Source of the DNA: Streptomyces venezuelae
GTDB taxonomy: Bacteria > Actinomycetota > Actinomycetes > Streptomycetales > Streptomycetaceae
Direction of reading: 5' to 3'
Assembly (NCBI RefSeq): GCF_008642355.1
Contig: NZ_CP029193.1
Coordinates: 6,534,001 to 6,598,000, forward strand
DNA: 64,000 nucleotides
The position numbers and the translations under genes are program-made. Positions within the stretch are counted from its first letter, which is position 1; each line of letters opens with the position of its first letter. Of this stretch, positions 56,295 to 64,000 are shown piece by piece. The notes beneath the pieces are model-generated. The model was not told the origin of the DNA and did not search any database. It saw only the letters and a list, made by a program, of their open reading frames with translations.

Positions 56295-57005
56295 ATGGGC
56301 TGGCACCAGGAGCTGCTGATCGGTTTCGACCTGGAGACGACAGGGACGGATCCGAACGAGGCGCGCATCGTCACCGGCGCGGTGATCGAGGTCAAGGCCG
56401 GCGAGACGCTGGGGCGCCGCACCTGGCTCGCGGACCCGGGAGTTCCGATCCCGGCGGACGCGGTGGCCGTGCACGGCATCACGAACGAACGGGCGGCGGC
56501 CGAGGGCAGGCCCGCCGCCGAGGTCGCGGACGCGCTCGCCGACGTCCTGACGTCGTACTGGCTGTCGGGCGTCCCGGTCGTCGCGTACAACGCGGTCTTC
56601 GACCTGAGCCTGCTCTCCGCCGAGCTGCGCAGGCACGGCCTGCCTTCCCTGCGCGACCGGCTCGGCGGCAGCGCCCCCGGCCCGGTGATCGACCCGTACA
56701 CGATCGACCGCTCCGTCGAGCGCTACCGCAGGGGCAAGCGGAACCTGGAGGCGGTCTGCACGGAGTACGGCGTGCGGCTCGAGGCCGCCCACGACGCCGC
56801 GGCCGACGCCCAGGCCGCCGCGCGACTGGCCTGCGCGATAGCCGACCGCCACCCGAAGGTCGCGTCCCTCGGCCCCGCGGACCTGCACCGCAGCCAGATC
56901 GGGTGGTACGCGGAATGGGCCGCGGACTTCCAGAACTTCCTGCGCAAGAAGGGCAACGCGGACGCGGTCGTGGACGGGGTGTGGCCGCTGCGCGCGGAGA
57001 GCTGA
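56295..57005 (+). CDS. DEDDh 3'-5' exonuclease (DnaQ-like)
   Basis: Protein of 236 residues. RNase T/DnaQ fold with ExoI motif IGFDLETTGTDP (Asp, Glu), ExoII VVAYNAVFDLSLLSAEL (Asp) and ExoIII AAHDAAADAQAAARLA (His, Asp), all catalytic residues present. VHGITNERAAAEG is a typical extra segment. Two divalent metal ions would drive nucleotide removal. It is a stand-alone exonuclease, not the polymerase epsilon subunit, so its role may be DNA or RNA trimming. ATG at 56295 chosen as start of conserved sequence, preceded by AGAAGGGGGC about 5 nt away. Confidence 0.92.
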   Translation: MGWHQELLIGFDLETTGTDPNEARIVTGAVIEVKAGETLGRRTWLADPGVPIPADAVAVHGITNERAAAEGRPAAEVADALADVLTSYWLSGVPVVAYNAVFDLSLLSAELRRHGLPSLRDRLGGSAPGPVIDPYTIDRSVERYRRGKRNLEAVCTEYGVRLEAAHDAAADAQAAARLACAIADRHPKVASLGPADLHRSQIGWYAEWAADFQNFLRKKGNADAVVDGVWPLRAES

Positions 57006-57051
57006 TGCCTCAGGCGGAGAGCTGCCCCCCCCCGCGTGGGACGCTCACTGC

Positions 57052-57915
57052 TCAGAAGGGGTACCAGCGGACTTCCGCGTCCCCGTCCCTGAGTGACGCC
57101 ACCCGCCTGCGGAACTCGGCGAGCGCCTTCGGGTTGGACGGCGCGTGCTGCGCGACCCACGCACAGCTGGCCGTCTCCCGCGCGCCGCGCAGCACCGCGC
57201 ACCCCTCCCACTCCCGCACGTCCCAGCCGTACGTCGACACGAACCCGTCGTACGCCTCCGGCGCGAGCCCGTACCGGTCGCGGGAGAGCGCCATGACGAC
57301 CAGATCGTGCTCCCGCAGATCGAAGGAGAAGGTCTCCAGGTCCACGAGCACCGGCCCTTCCGGACCGATCAGGACGTTGCGGGGCAGCGCGTCCCCGTGG
57401 ATCGGCCCCGGTGCGAGACGGGGCGTCAGCGCCCCCGCGGCCGCCGCGAACCCGTCCCTGCGTTCGCGGAGATAGTCCGCGTCGGCCGGGTCGACCGCGT
57501 CACCCGCGAGCCGCAGCCACCGCTCCACACCACCGAGCAGTTCACGACGGGGGAGCTCGAAGGAGGGGGAATCCAGATCGTGCACGCGACGGATCAGCCC
57601 GGCGAGATCGCGCGGCTCGGCCGGGCGCACCGCCTCCGGCAGCCGGTGCCAGAGCGTCACCGGATGGCCGTCCACCAGCCGCGCCTCGGGCTCGGCGGCC
57701 CGCACCGCCGGGACGCCCGCCTTTTCCAGCCAACGGGCGATCGCCGTCTCGCGCCGCGCCCTGGCGAGGAGCTCGGGGGCGGCCCGTCCGACCTTGACGA
57801 CCAGCTCGCCGACGGCGAACACCGCGTTCTCGCCGAGGGCGAGCAGGTGGGCCCCGCCCGCCGGAACCGGCAGATCCGCCGCGTCCAGTACGTCCCGCGC
57901 CCGCGCCTCGTCCAT
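57052..57915 (-). CDS. Aminoglycoside phosphotransferase (APH)-fold kinase
   Basis: Protein of 287 residues. APH/choline-kinase fold: FAVGELVVKVGR (ATP Lys), GPIHGDALPRNVLI (Brenner-type catalytic loop with HGD and Asn) and VLVDLETFSFD (metal Asp). N-terminal GENAVFAVG is a usual ATP-loop start. Such proteins phosphorylate small molecules, including aminoglycosides or metabolites; nothing fixes the substrate here, and resistance should not be assumed. The ATG at 57915 was chosen; a start 20 codons earlier would add an unrelated Cys-containing stretch. Stands alone, convergent with the exonuclease gene. Confidence 0.88.
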   Translation of the reverse strand: MDEARARDVLDAADLPVPAGGAHLLALGENAVFAVGELVVKVGRAAPELLARARRETAIARWLEKAGVPAVRAAEPEARLVDGHPVTLWHRLPEAVRPAEPRDLAGLIRRVHDLDSPSFELPRRELLGGVERWLRLAGDAVDPADADYLRERRDGFAAAAGALTPRLAPGPIHGDALPRNVLIGPEGPVLVDLETFSFDLREHDLVVMALSRDRYGLAPEAYDGFVSTYGWDVREWEGCAVLRGARETASCAWVAQHAPSNPKALAEFRRRVASLRDGDAEVRWYPF

Positions 57916-58000
57916 CCCGTGCCTCCCGCACCCGTTGCCCCGTTCGCCCGACAGTCTCGCATTCGCACAGGCCAAGCGGCGTGCGAGGGCGCGCAGCTGC

Positions 58001-58029
58001 TTGACGTATCAAGATCACATCAGCACGAT
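58001..58029 (+). promoter_or_regulatory. Candidate promoter of the carbohydrate ABC operon
   Basis: TTGACG at 58001-58006 and CACGAT at 58024-58029 with a 17-bp spacer, about 56 bp before the GTG of the first permease gene. The -35 hexamer is near consensus for the major sigma factor; the -10 is only a partial match. An AAGGAG ribosome site follows further downstream. Confidence 0.4.
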
Positions 58030-58085
58030 GACGGAGGCCGCCGGGGCGGCCTGACCCTCACGAGCCGCCCGAAGGAGCCGATCCC

Positions 58086-59009
58086 GTGACATTGGCGACC
58101 GCAACGAAGCGGTCAGCGAGAGGGAAGCCGGGACGCGGAGTCGCGGACCGCGGCGCGTGGTTCCTCGTGCTGCCCGCCCTCATCCCGATTCTCGTCCTCA
58201 GCGTCGGCCCGCTCCTCTACGGCATCGCGCTGGCCTTCACCGACTCCCAGTCGGGCCGCACCGAACCCACCCAGTGGGTCGGCGCCCTCAACTTCCAGGA
58301 CCTGCTGCACGACACGCTGTTCTGGGACTCGTTCAGGATCGGTCTGCTCTGGGCGTTCGGCGTCACCGTGCCGCAGTTCTTCCTCGCACTCGGCCTCGCC
58401 CTCCTGCTCAACCAGCCGCTGCGGATGCGCTGGCTCGCGCGGGCACTCGCGATCATCCCGTGGGCGATGCCCGAGGTCGTCGTCGGCATCATGTGGCGGC
58501 TCGTCTACCACCCGGACGCGGGCGTGCTCAACGAAACGCTCTCCGACCTCGGCCTCGGCGACGGGAAGGACTGGCTGACCGGCACGGCGACCGCGCTCCT
58601 CGCCGTCATCGTCGTCGGGGTATGGGCCGGCATGCCGCAGACCACCGTCGCGCTGCTCGCCGGACTGCAGAACACCCCGCGCGAACTGCACGAGGCCGCC
58701 GCCATGGACGGCGCGGGCGCCTGGCGCCGGTTCCGCACGGTCACCTGGCCGGCGATCAAACCCATCGCCCTCGCCATCACCGCGCTGAACTTCATCTGGA
58801 ACTTCAACTCGTTCGCCCTGGTCTACGTCCTCACGCAGGGCGGCCCCGGCGGCCGCACCCGCCTCCCCATGCTCTTCGCCTACGAAGAGGCTTTCCGCTA
58901 CGGCCAGTTCGGCTACGCGGCGGCCATGGGCTGCGTGATGGTCGCGGTGATCTCCGTCATCCTCGCCGTCTATCTCGTGGGCCGACTGAAAGGAGGCGAC
59001 GAGGCATGA
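58086..59009 (+). CDS. Carbohydrate ABC transporter permease 1 (CUT1, MalF-like)
   Basis: Protein of 307 residues with about six TM helices. The EAA-type loop contacting the ATPase is present as ELHEAAAMDGAGAWRRFRTVTWPAI, shown in parts: ELHEAAAMDGAG and VTWPAIKPIA. First of three genes in order permease, permease, binding protein. AAGGAG precedes the GTG start at good distance. The stop overlaps the second permease as ATGA. No ATPase gene is in the cluster, so it probably uses a shared ATPase such as an MsiK-type protein encoded elsewhere, as is usual for streptomycete CUT1 systems. Substrate not deducible. Confidence 0.93.
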   Translation: MTLATATKRSARGKPGRGVADRGAWFLVLPALIPILVLSVGPLLYGIALAFTDSQSGRTEPTQWVGALNFQDLLHDTLFWDSFRIGLLWAFGVTVPQFFLALGLALLLNQPLRMRWLARALAIIPWAMPEVVVGIMWRLVYHPDAGVLNETLSDLGLGDGKDWLTGTATALLAVIVVGVWAGMPQTTVALLAGLQNTPRELHEAAAMDGAGAWRRFRTVTWPAIKPIALAITALNFIWNFNSFALVYVLTQGGPGGRTRLPMLFAYEEAFRYGQFGYAAAMGCVMVAVISVILAVYLVGRLKGGDEA

Positions 59010-59842
59010 TGCGCACGAAAAAGCCGGCGCGCGCCGCGCAGTACGCGGCACTCACCGCCTACCTGGTCTTCCTCGCCTTCCCGTTCCTCTGGCTCATCTC
59101 GACGGCGTTCAAGCCCGCGCGGGAACTGGGCAGCCTGCACCCCACCTGGATCCCGAAGGATCCGACCCTGGACAACTTCCGCCAGGCGTTCGACGAGCAG
59201 CCGCTCCTCCAGGCCGCGGGCAACTCACTGATCGCGGCGCTCAGCGCCGCCCTGATCGCGGTCGTCATCGCGACCCCGATGGCGTACGTCATGGCCAGGC
59301 ACCGCAACCGCGTCGCGAAGGCCGCCACCGGCTGGGTGGTGATCAGCCAGGCGTTCCCGTTCGTCCTGATCATCATCCCGCTGTTCCTGATCCTGAAGAA
59401 CCTGCACCTGATCAACTCGCTGCTCGGTCTGATCATGGTCTACGTGGTGTGGTCGCTGCCGTTCGCGCTGTGGATGCTCGTCGGGTACGTCCGCGCGGTC
59501 CCCACCGAGCTGGAGGAGGCCGCCGCGGTGGACGGCGCGAGCAAGGTGCGGACCTTCGTCTCGGTCGTCGCGCCGCTGCTCGCCCCCGGCATCGTCGCCA
59601 CCGCGATGTTCGCCTTCATCACCGCGTGGAACGAGTTCTTCTTCGCGCTCGTCCTCCTCAAGACCCCGGAGAAGCAGACGTTGCCGGTCATCCTCAACCG
59701 CTTCATCGGCACGGAGGGCGTCGCCGACCTCGGCCCGCTCGCGGCGGCGGCGTTCCTCGCGACCATCCCCTCCCTCGTCATCTTCGCGATCATCCAGAAG
59801 CGGATCACGGGCGGCATGCTGGCGGGGGCGGTGAAGGCCTGA
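59006..59842 (+). CDS. Carbohydrate ABC transporter permease 2 (CUT1, MalG-like)
   Basis: Protein of 278 residues, six TM helices. EAA loop: ELEEAAAVDGASKVRTF. Also typical are FPFLWLISTAFKP near the start and FITAWNEFFFALVL late. The two tandem ATG codons at 59006 and 59009 overlap the stop of permease 1. The 3' end overlaps the binding-protein start as TGATG, so all three genes are translated in series. Pairs with permease 1 to form the channel in the cytoplasmic membrane. Confidence 0.94.
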   Translation: MMRTKKPARAAQYAALTAYLVFLAFPFLWLISTAFKPARELGSLHPTWIPKDPTLDNFRQAFDEQPLLQAAGNSLIAALSAALIAVVIATPMAYVMARHRNRVAKAATGWVVISQAFPFVLIIIPLFLILKNLHLINSLLGLIMVYVVWSLPFALWMLVGYVRAVPTELEEAAAVDGASKVRTFVSVVAPLLAPGIVATAMFAFITAWNEFFFALVLLKTPEKQTLPVILNRFIGTEGVADLGPLAAAAFLATIPSLVIFAIIQKRITGGMLAGAVKA

Positions 59843-61158
59843 TGCGCACGACACCGCGTAGGGCGTCCCGCACGGCACCCCGACTGGCCGCCGCCCTCGC
59901 CTCCCTGACGCTGCTGCTCGCCGGATGCAGCGGGGACTCCGGGGACGACGACGGGAAGATCACCCTCCAGTTCCAGTCCCTGGCCTGGCAGAAGGAGTCC
60001 GTCGACGCCAACAAGGCGCTCGTCGAGGAGTGGAACGCCACCCACCCGGACGTGAAGGTCGAGTACATCCAGGGCAGCTGGGACAGCGTCCACGACCAGC
60101 TGCTCACCTCCTTCGAGGGCGGTGAGGCGCCGGACATCATCCACGACGCGTCGGACGACCTCGCCGACTTCGCCTACGGCGGGTATCTCGCGGACATCGG
60201 CGACCTCCTGCCCGAGCGTCTCAAGGCGGACATCCCGCGGCGCAGCTGGGAGACGGCGACCTTCGACGGCAAGATCTACGGCGTGCCGTTCCTCCAGGAG
60301 CCGCGCGTCCTGATCGCCAACGCGAAGTGGCTGAAGAAGTCAGGCGTGCGCATCCCGACGCCCGAGAAGCCGTGGAGCTGGCCGGAGTTCCGGGCGATCA
60401 CCAAGAAGCTGGGCGACGGCACCGACGGGAAGTACGGCGTCGCCTGGCCGCTGAAGGAGCCCGTCTCGGCCACGCTCAACCTCTCCCTGTCGACCGGAGG
60501 GAAGATGTTCCACCGGGGCGCGGACGGAAAGGTCGACGTGCGCTTCGACGCGCCCGACCAGGTCATGCCGCGCACGGTCCACGACCAGGTCAACGTCGAC
60601 AAGAGCGCGTCCGGCACCACCCTCGGCATGGGCGGCTCCGACACCCTGCCGGGGTTCTTCGGCGGCAAGTACGCGATGGTCCCGCTCGGCTTCTCGTACC
60701 GCCAGCAGATCGTCCAGCAGGCGCCGAAGGGCTTCGAGTGGCAGGTGCTGCCCGCTCCGGCGGGCGAGGAAGGGCTCGCACAGGGCGTCAGCCCGCAGAC
60801 CCTGTCCGTCTCCGAGGACAGCGCCCACAAGAAGGAGGCGGCCGAGTTCATCGACTTCTTCCTGCGGCCGAAGAACATGGTGAAGCTGGCGCGCGGCGAC
60901 TGGATGCTGCCGACCGGCGAGGAGGCGCTGAAGGACCCGGCTCTGCGCACGGAGAAGAACGGCTGGTCCGCGGGCACGGCTCTGTCCGAGGACCTGCGCC
61001 CGGCGCCCGCCCAGTCCGTGCGCGGCTACCCCGAGTGGAAGGACAAGGTCGCCACCCCGGCGCTCCAGGAGTACTACAGCGGGGCGATCGACCTCGACGA
61101 ACTGGAGAAGCGGCTGGTGAAGGACGGGAACCTGGTGCTGGCGCGGTACCAGCGCTAG
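59842..61158 (+). CDS. Extracellular solute-binding lipoprotein of the carbohydrate ABC transporter
   Basis: Protein of 438 residues. Lipoprotein signal with lipobox LLLAGCS; the Cys anchors it to the outer face of the membrane. Family 1 binding protein pattern: FEGGEAPDIIHDASDDLADF, GKIYGVPFLQEPRVLIANAK and FRAITKKLGDGTDGKYGVAW. Three Trp/Tyr-rich segments probably line a sugar-binding cleft. Last gene of the unit, TGATG overlap with permease 2. Its ligand is probably an oligosaccharide, as inferred from family. Ends 40 bp from the convergent response regulator gene. Confidence 0.93.
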   Translation: MRTTPRRASRTAPRLAAALASLTLLLAGCSGDSGDDDGKITLQFQSLAWQKESVDANKALVEEWNATHPDVKVEYIQGSWDSVHDQLLTSFEGGEAPDIIHDASDDLADFAYGGYLADIGDLLPERLKADIPRRSWETATFDGKIYGVPFLQEPRVLIANAKWLKKSGVRIPTPEKPWSWPEFRAITKKLGDGTDGKYGVAWPLKEPVSATLNLSLSTGGKMFHRGADGKVDVRFDAPDQVMPRTVHDQVNVDKSASGTTLGMGGSDTLPGFFGGKYAMVPLGFSYRQQIVQQAPKGFEWQVLPAPAGEEGLAQGVSPQTLSVSEDSAHKKEAAEFIDFFLRPKNMVKLARGDWMLPTGEEALKDPALRTEKNGWSAGTALSEDLRPAPAQSVRGYPEWKDKVATPALQEYYSGAIDLDELEKRLVKDGNLVLARYQR

Positions 61159-61197
61159 CGGATGCGAGGGCGGTGGCGTCCGGGAGCGCCTGGGGTG

Positions 61198-61938
61198 TCA
61201 CAGCCCCTGGCCGGGCTGCCCCGCGCCGGACTGCCCCGCCCGTACGAGGCCCGACTCGTACGCCGCGATGACCGCCTGCGCGCGGTCGCGGACGCCGAGT
61301 TTGGCGAAGATGCCGGTGGCGTGGTTCTTCACGGTCTGGACGCCGATCGCCATCTGCTGCGCGATCTCGGTGTTGTCGAGACCCGCGGCGATCAGCCGCA
61401 GCACCTCCACCTCGCGCGGCGTGAGCCCGGAGAGGTCCGCGCCGGGCGGGGCAGGCACCGGTGCCGGGGCCACGAACGTGGCGAGCAGCCGGGTCAGGAG
61501 CCGCGGCGCGACGACGGCCTCGCCGCGGTGGACGGTGCGCAGCGCGGCCACGAGTTCCTCGGGGGAGACGTCCTTGGGCAGGAACCCCGACGCGCCCGCC
61601 CGCAGGGCGCCGACCACGTGCTCGTCCATGTCGAAGGTGCTGAGCGCGAGAACCCGGCACCGGGGCAGCTCGGCGCTCAGACGCTCGGTGGCCCTGACCC
61701 CGTCGAGCACCGGCATGCGGATGTCCATCAGGACGACGTCCGGGCGGAGTTCGTGGGCCGCCGCGACGGCCTGCGCGCCGTCGTCCACCTCGCCGATGAC
61801 CTCGATGGCGGGGTCCGAGCGCAGGATGAGGGAGAGACCCCGGCGTACGAGGGGCTGGTCGTCCGCGATGAGCACGGTGATCCGGCCGGCTTCGCCGCTC
61901 TGCTCGGGTGCGGGCGCGGGCGGGGTGGCAGAGGTCAT
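61198..61938 (-). CDS. NarL/FixJ-type two-component response regulator
   Basis: Protein of 246 residues. Receiver domain (about 20-140): IADDQPLVRRGLSLILRSDP, phospho-Asp in DVVLMDIRMP, switch Thr in LALSTFDMDE and Lys in GFLPKDVSPEEL. LuxR-type DNA-binding domain (about 170-235): LTPREVEVLRLIAAGLDNTE and VKNHATGIFAKLGVRDRAQA. The ATG overlaps the kinase stop as ATGA, so kinase and regulator are coupled. Targets are unknown, but the divergent MMPL exporter gene across the kinase promoter is a candidate. Confidence 0.95.
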   Translation of the reverse strand: MTSATPPAPAPEQSGEAGRITVLIADDQPLVRRGLSLILRSDPAIEVIGEVDDGAQAVAAAHELRPDVVLMDIRMPVLDGVRATERLSAELPRCRVLALSTFDMDEHVVGALRAGASGFLPKDVSPEELVAALRTVHRGEAVVAPRLLTRLLATFVAPAPVPAPPGADLSGLTPREVEVLRLIAAGLDNTEIAQQMAIGVQTVKNHATGIFAKLGVRDRAQAVIAAYESGLVRAGQSGAGQPGQGL

Positions 61939-63176
61939 CGGGGCGTCCCGTCCTTCTCGTCGATCGCGTTCATCTCGTGCTGCGTGTGCTCCTCGTACGT
62001 GCCCGCGGGCAGCGGTACTTCCGCGGTCACCGCGAAGCCGCCCCCGGCACGGTTGCCGACGTGCAGGGAACCGTCGTGGAGGGCGATGCGTTCCCGCATG
62101 CCGAGGAGACCGTATCCACCGCCGGTGCGGGACGTGCCCGGGTCCCCGCCGCCGGCGCCGTCGTCGGCCACCTCGACGGTGACCCGGTCCGGGAGGTAGC
62201 CGATCCGCACCGTCGCGCGGGCGGGCCCCGCGTGCTTGCGGGCGTTGGTCAGCGCTTCCTGGACGATGCGGTAGAGGGTGAGGCCGACGGTCATCGGCAG
62301 CGGCCGGGCCCGGCCGGTGACGTGCAGCTCGGTCGGCAGACCCGCGGCGACCGAGTCGGCGACGAGCCGCTCGATGTCGTTCACCCCGGGCTGCGGTTCC
62401 GACGGCGTCTCCTCCGGCGTCTCGGTGCTGCGCAGGACGCCGAGGAGCTGCCGCATCTCGTGCAGGGCCGTGCGGCCCGACTCCTCCAGGGTCACCAGCG
62501 CCTCGCGGGCCGTCTCCGGATCGCGGTCCAAGGTCGACCGCGCCCCGCCGGACATCAGGTACATGGTGGTGATGTGGTGGGCGACGATGTCGTGGAGCTC
62601 CCGGGCGATGCGACGCCGCTCCTCCGTCACCGCCCGGTCGGCGAGCAGCTTCCGGTTGATGTCCAGTTGCCGCTTCCACTGCCGCACGGCCAGACCTATG
62701 GCGACGAGGAGACAGGGCGTGACCAGTACGTCGGTGACGCCCATCCCCAAAGTGGCCTCGTCGTTGTTCACGTACCGCAGGATCTGCACGGGCGCCGCGG
62801 CGACGACGGCGAGCGCCACGGCGCGCCGTTCACTGTACCGGGCCACGGTGTAGAGGGCCACCGACACGGCAGCGCCGTAGCTGTTCGACATGGCCTCGCC
62901 CGGGTCCACGACCAGGCCCGTGTTGACGGCCAGCTGCACGGCGAGGACGGCGCCGAGCACGGGCATCGGGTGATGGCGCCGGAAGAGCAGCGGGACCGCG
63001 GCGACGCAGACCAGCAGGACGCCCGGGACGGTGACGCGCGCGCCGGGCCCCTCCTCGCCGGGGGTCAGGTAGGCCAGTACATCGAGCGTCACCGCAAGGA
63101 CGGCGATCACCACGTCGCCCTTGGTCGGCCGCGTGCTCTCCGCGGGCGGTACCGGAGGGAAGAAGTCGCGTCCCAT
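61935..63176 (-). CDS. Sensor histidine kinase (HisKA_3 type)
   Basis: Protein of 413 residues. Five or so TM helices in the first 170 residues sense at or in the membrane with almost no extracellular domain. HisKA_3 phospho-His in RRIARELHDIVAHHITTMYL. ATP domain: IVQEALTNARKHAG (N box), VEVADDGAGG (G1) and YGLLGMRERIALHDGSL (G2). The ATG at 63176 is chosen because GGAGG lies 7 nt upstream, while the ATG at 63224 has only a badly spaced site. Such few-loop kinases often sense envelope stress or antibiotics. First gene of the pair with the response regulator. Confidence 0.93.
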   Translation of the reverse strand: MGRDFFPPVPPAESTRPTKGDVVIAVLAVTLDVLAYLTPGEEGPGARVTVPGVLLVCVAAVPLLFRRHHPMPVLGAVLAVQLAVNTGLVVDPGEAMSNSYGAAVSVALYTVARYSERRAVALAVVAAAPVQILRYVNNDEATLGMGVTDVLVTPCLLVAIGLAVRQWKRQLDINRKLLADRAVTEERRRIARELHDIVAHHITTMYLMSGGARSTLDRDPETAREALVTLEESGRTALHEMRQLLGVLRSTETPEETPSEPQPGVNDIERLVADSVAAGLPTELHVTGRARPLPMTVGLTLYRIVQEALTNARKHAGPARATVRIGYLPDRVTVEVADDGAGGGDPGTSRTGGGYGLLGMRERIALHDGSLHVGNRAGGGFAVTAEVPLPAGTYEEHTQHEMNAIDEKDGTPR

Positions 63177-63289
63177 CCGGGCGCCTCCACTTGTGAACTC
63201 GTCGAACCGACCGGTTCGGGCCATCTCTTCTTCGCACCATTACATCCCGGTGCGCCGGACGGTGAATCGCCGCGGGGACGGTTCTCGCG

Positions 63290-63309
63290 CCCAGTACTGG
63301 AGTACTGGG
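63290..63309. promoter_or_regulatory. Perfect inverted repeat CCCAGTACT-GG-AGTACTGGG
   Basis: A 20-bp perfect dyad with 9-bp arms and a GG spacer, in the 220-bp gap between the divergent kinase and MMPL genes, about 88 bp before the MMPL ATG. The core CCAGTACTGG is itself a palindrome. Size and position fit an operator for a dimeric regulator controlling one or both promoters; the AGTACT core recalls TetR-family sites next to exporters, but no TetR gene is in the window. Could also be bound by the adjacent NarL-type regulator. Confidence 0.7.
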
Positions 63310-63396
63310 TGCGGCGGAACGCCGGACCCGGGTCCCGGGTGCGTCCCCTCCCGGCGGCCGACGTGTTCAAGGGGCCCCGCGTGATGACCTTTTGAC

Positions 63397-64000
63397 ATGA
63401 TCCGCAAGCTGACCTCTTTCTCCACCCGACATCGATGGATGACGGTCGTCCTATGGACCGTTCTCGGGACGGCGCTCACGTTCGTGGGCGGCGCGATGAT
63501 GTACGACGTCACCGACTCCCAGGCGGGCGACTTCCTGCCCAAGAAGTACGACTCGGCCGTGGCGCTGCGCATCGCGGAGGAGGATTTCGGCACCAAGCCC
63601 GACGCCAACGCGCTGACCGTGCTGGTCGCCAGGGACGACGGCGGGAGACTCACCCCCGCCGACCAGCGGCACATCACCGGCACGGCGGCCGACCTGGGCC
63701 GGGAGCGGGTCGTCGGACCGAAGCCCGAGCCGCTGATGAAGGACCACTCGCAGACGCCGCGCGTGTCGCCGGGCGCCGTGGCACCGGACAAGAGTTTCCG
63801 GCTCCTCACGGTGTCGCTCGACGGAAATCCGAACGACCCGGGCCTGCAGAAGGTCTACAAGGAATTCCGCGACCACGCGAAGGGCGCATTCGCCAAGGAG
63901 GACCTGCGCGTCGGATTCACCGGCGGAATCGCCTCGACGGTCGACGACGTGGACGCCGAGGAAACCACCGGGAAAGTCGGCTCGGCCCTGACGATGGGCC
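63397..64000 (+). CDS. MMPL-family transporter (partial, 3' end outside window)
   Basis: First 201 residues of a RND-like MMPL lipid or drug exporter. After a short cytosolic start (MIRKLTSFSTRHRW) comes TM1 (MTVVLWTVLGTALTFVGGA), then the extracellular porter domain start with DFLPKKYDSAVALRIAEEDF and LTVLVARDDGGRLTPADQ, typical of actinobacterial MMPL proteins. Further TM helices are beyond the edge. ATG at 63397. Neighbouring two-component genes and the palindrome at 63290 suggest regulated efflux. Confidence 0.92.
   Translation, partial: MIRKLTSFSTRHRWMTVVLWTVLGTALTFVGGAMMYDVTDSQAGDFLPKKYDSAVALRIAEEDFGTKPDANALTVLVARDDGGRLTPADQRHITGTAADLGRERVVGPKPEPLMKDHSQTPRVSPGAVAPDKSFRLLTVSLDGNPNDPGLQKVYKEFRDHAKGAFAKEDLRVGFTGGIASTVDDVDAEETTGKVGSALTMG

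Noticed and set aside
57052..57915. Aminoglycoside resistance gene
   Set aside because: Only the general APH fold is visible; such kinases are common in streptomycetes and many act on other substrates.

Overview
The window looks like chromosomal DNA of a Streptomyces or a very close relative. The evidence is very high GC with strong G/C preference at third codon positions, many GTG starts, long chains of genes overlapping by ATGA or GTGA, and marker genes: a two-domain geosmin synthase, an SAV2148-type HEPN protein, a DUF1707-FHA protein and the trehalose genes treZ, treY and glgX. I recognise no rRNA, tRNA, CRISPR array or insertion sequence, and no intergenic gap exceeds about 235 bp.

Layout. 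1-3734: a ribose-type ABC cluster (LacI regulator, double ATPase, permease cut by the window edge) behind a double LacI-type operator. 3812-7508: an alpha/beta hydrolase coupled to a CYP125-like P450, then a DUF1266 protein. 7721-31204: the centrepiece, a roughly 23.5 kb signalling and chaperone locus in two convergent gene strings. The plus string is a GAP1-like protein, a TerY-like vWA protein, a PP2C phosphatase and an atypical kinase with a zinc ribbon (a TerY-P-type triad). The minus string is ten mostly overlapping genes: an unknown 168-residue protein, a TPR protein, a 1934-residue CHAT-protease/TPR protein, a small helical protein, a GrpE-like protein, two unusual Hsp70s, a two-TM coiled-coil protein, a small membrane-anchored protein and a beta-repeat protein.

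31436-40303: geosmin synthase, a phenoxazinone-synthase-like multicopper oxidase, a CTP-synthase-like amidotransferase, a LysR regulator, a repeat-rich PDZ membrane protein and an Xaa-Pro peptidase. 40329-52550: trehalose/glycogen genes (treZ, treY, glgX) on the minus strand, interleaved with an aldo/keto reductase, an FHA protein, an M14-type carboxypeptidase-like protein, a divergent P450 and an MFS transporter. 52708-57915: a copper amine oxidase apparently split into two secreted proteins, the HEPN protein, a DEDDh exonuclease and an APH-fold kinase. 58086-61158: a carbohydrate ABC transporter. 61198-64000: a NarL-type two-component system divergent from an MMPL exporter cut by the window end.

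How the pieces may work together. In the 7721-31204 locus the kinase/phosphatase/vWA triad could transmit a signal, the Hsp70/GrpE pair with TPR scaffolds could hold the CHAT protease in check or remodel its targets, and the two membrane proteins could tether or sense at the envelope. That reading is inference from domain content and gene order. It resembles the NTP- and protease-dependent conflict and stress systems predicted in actinobacteria, but I know of no experimentally characterised system with this exact composition.
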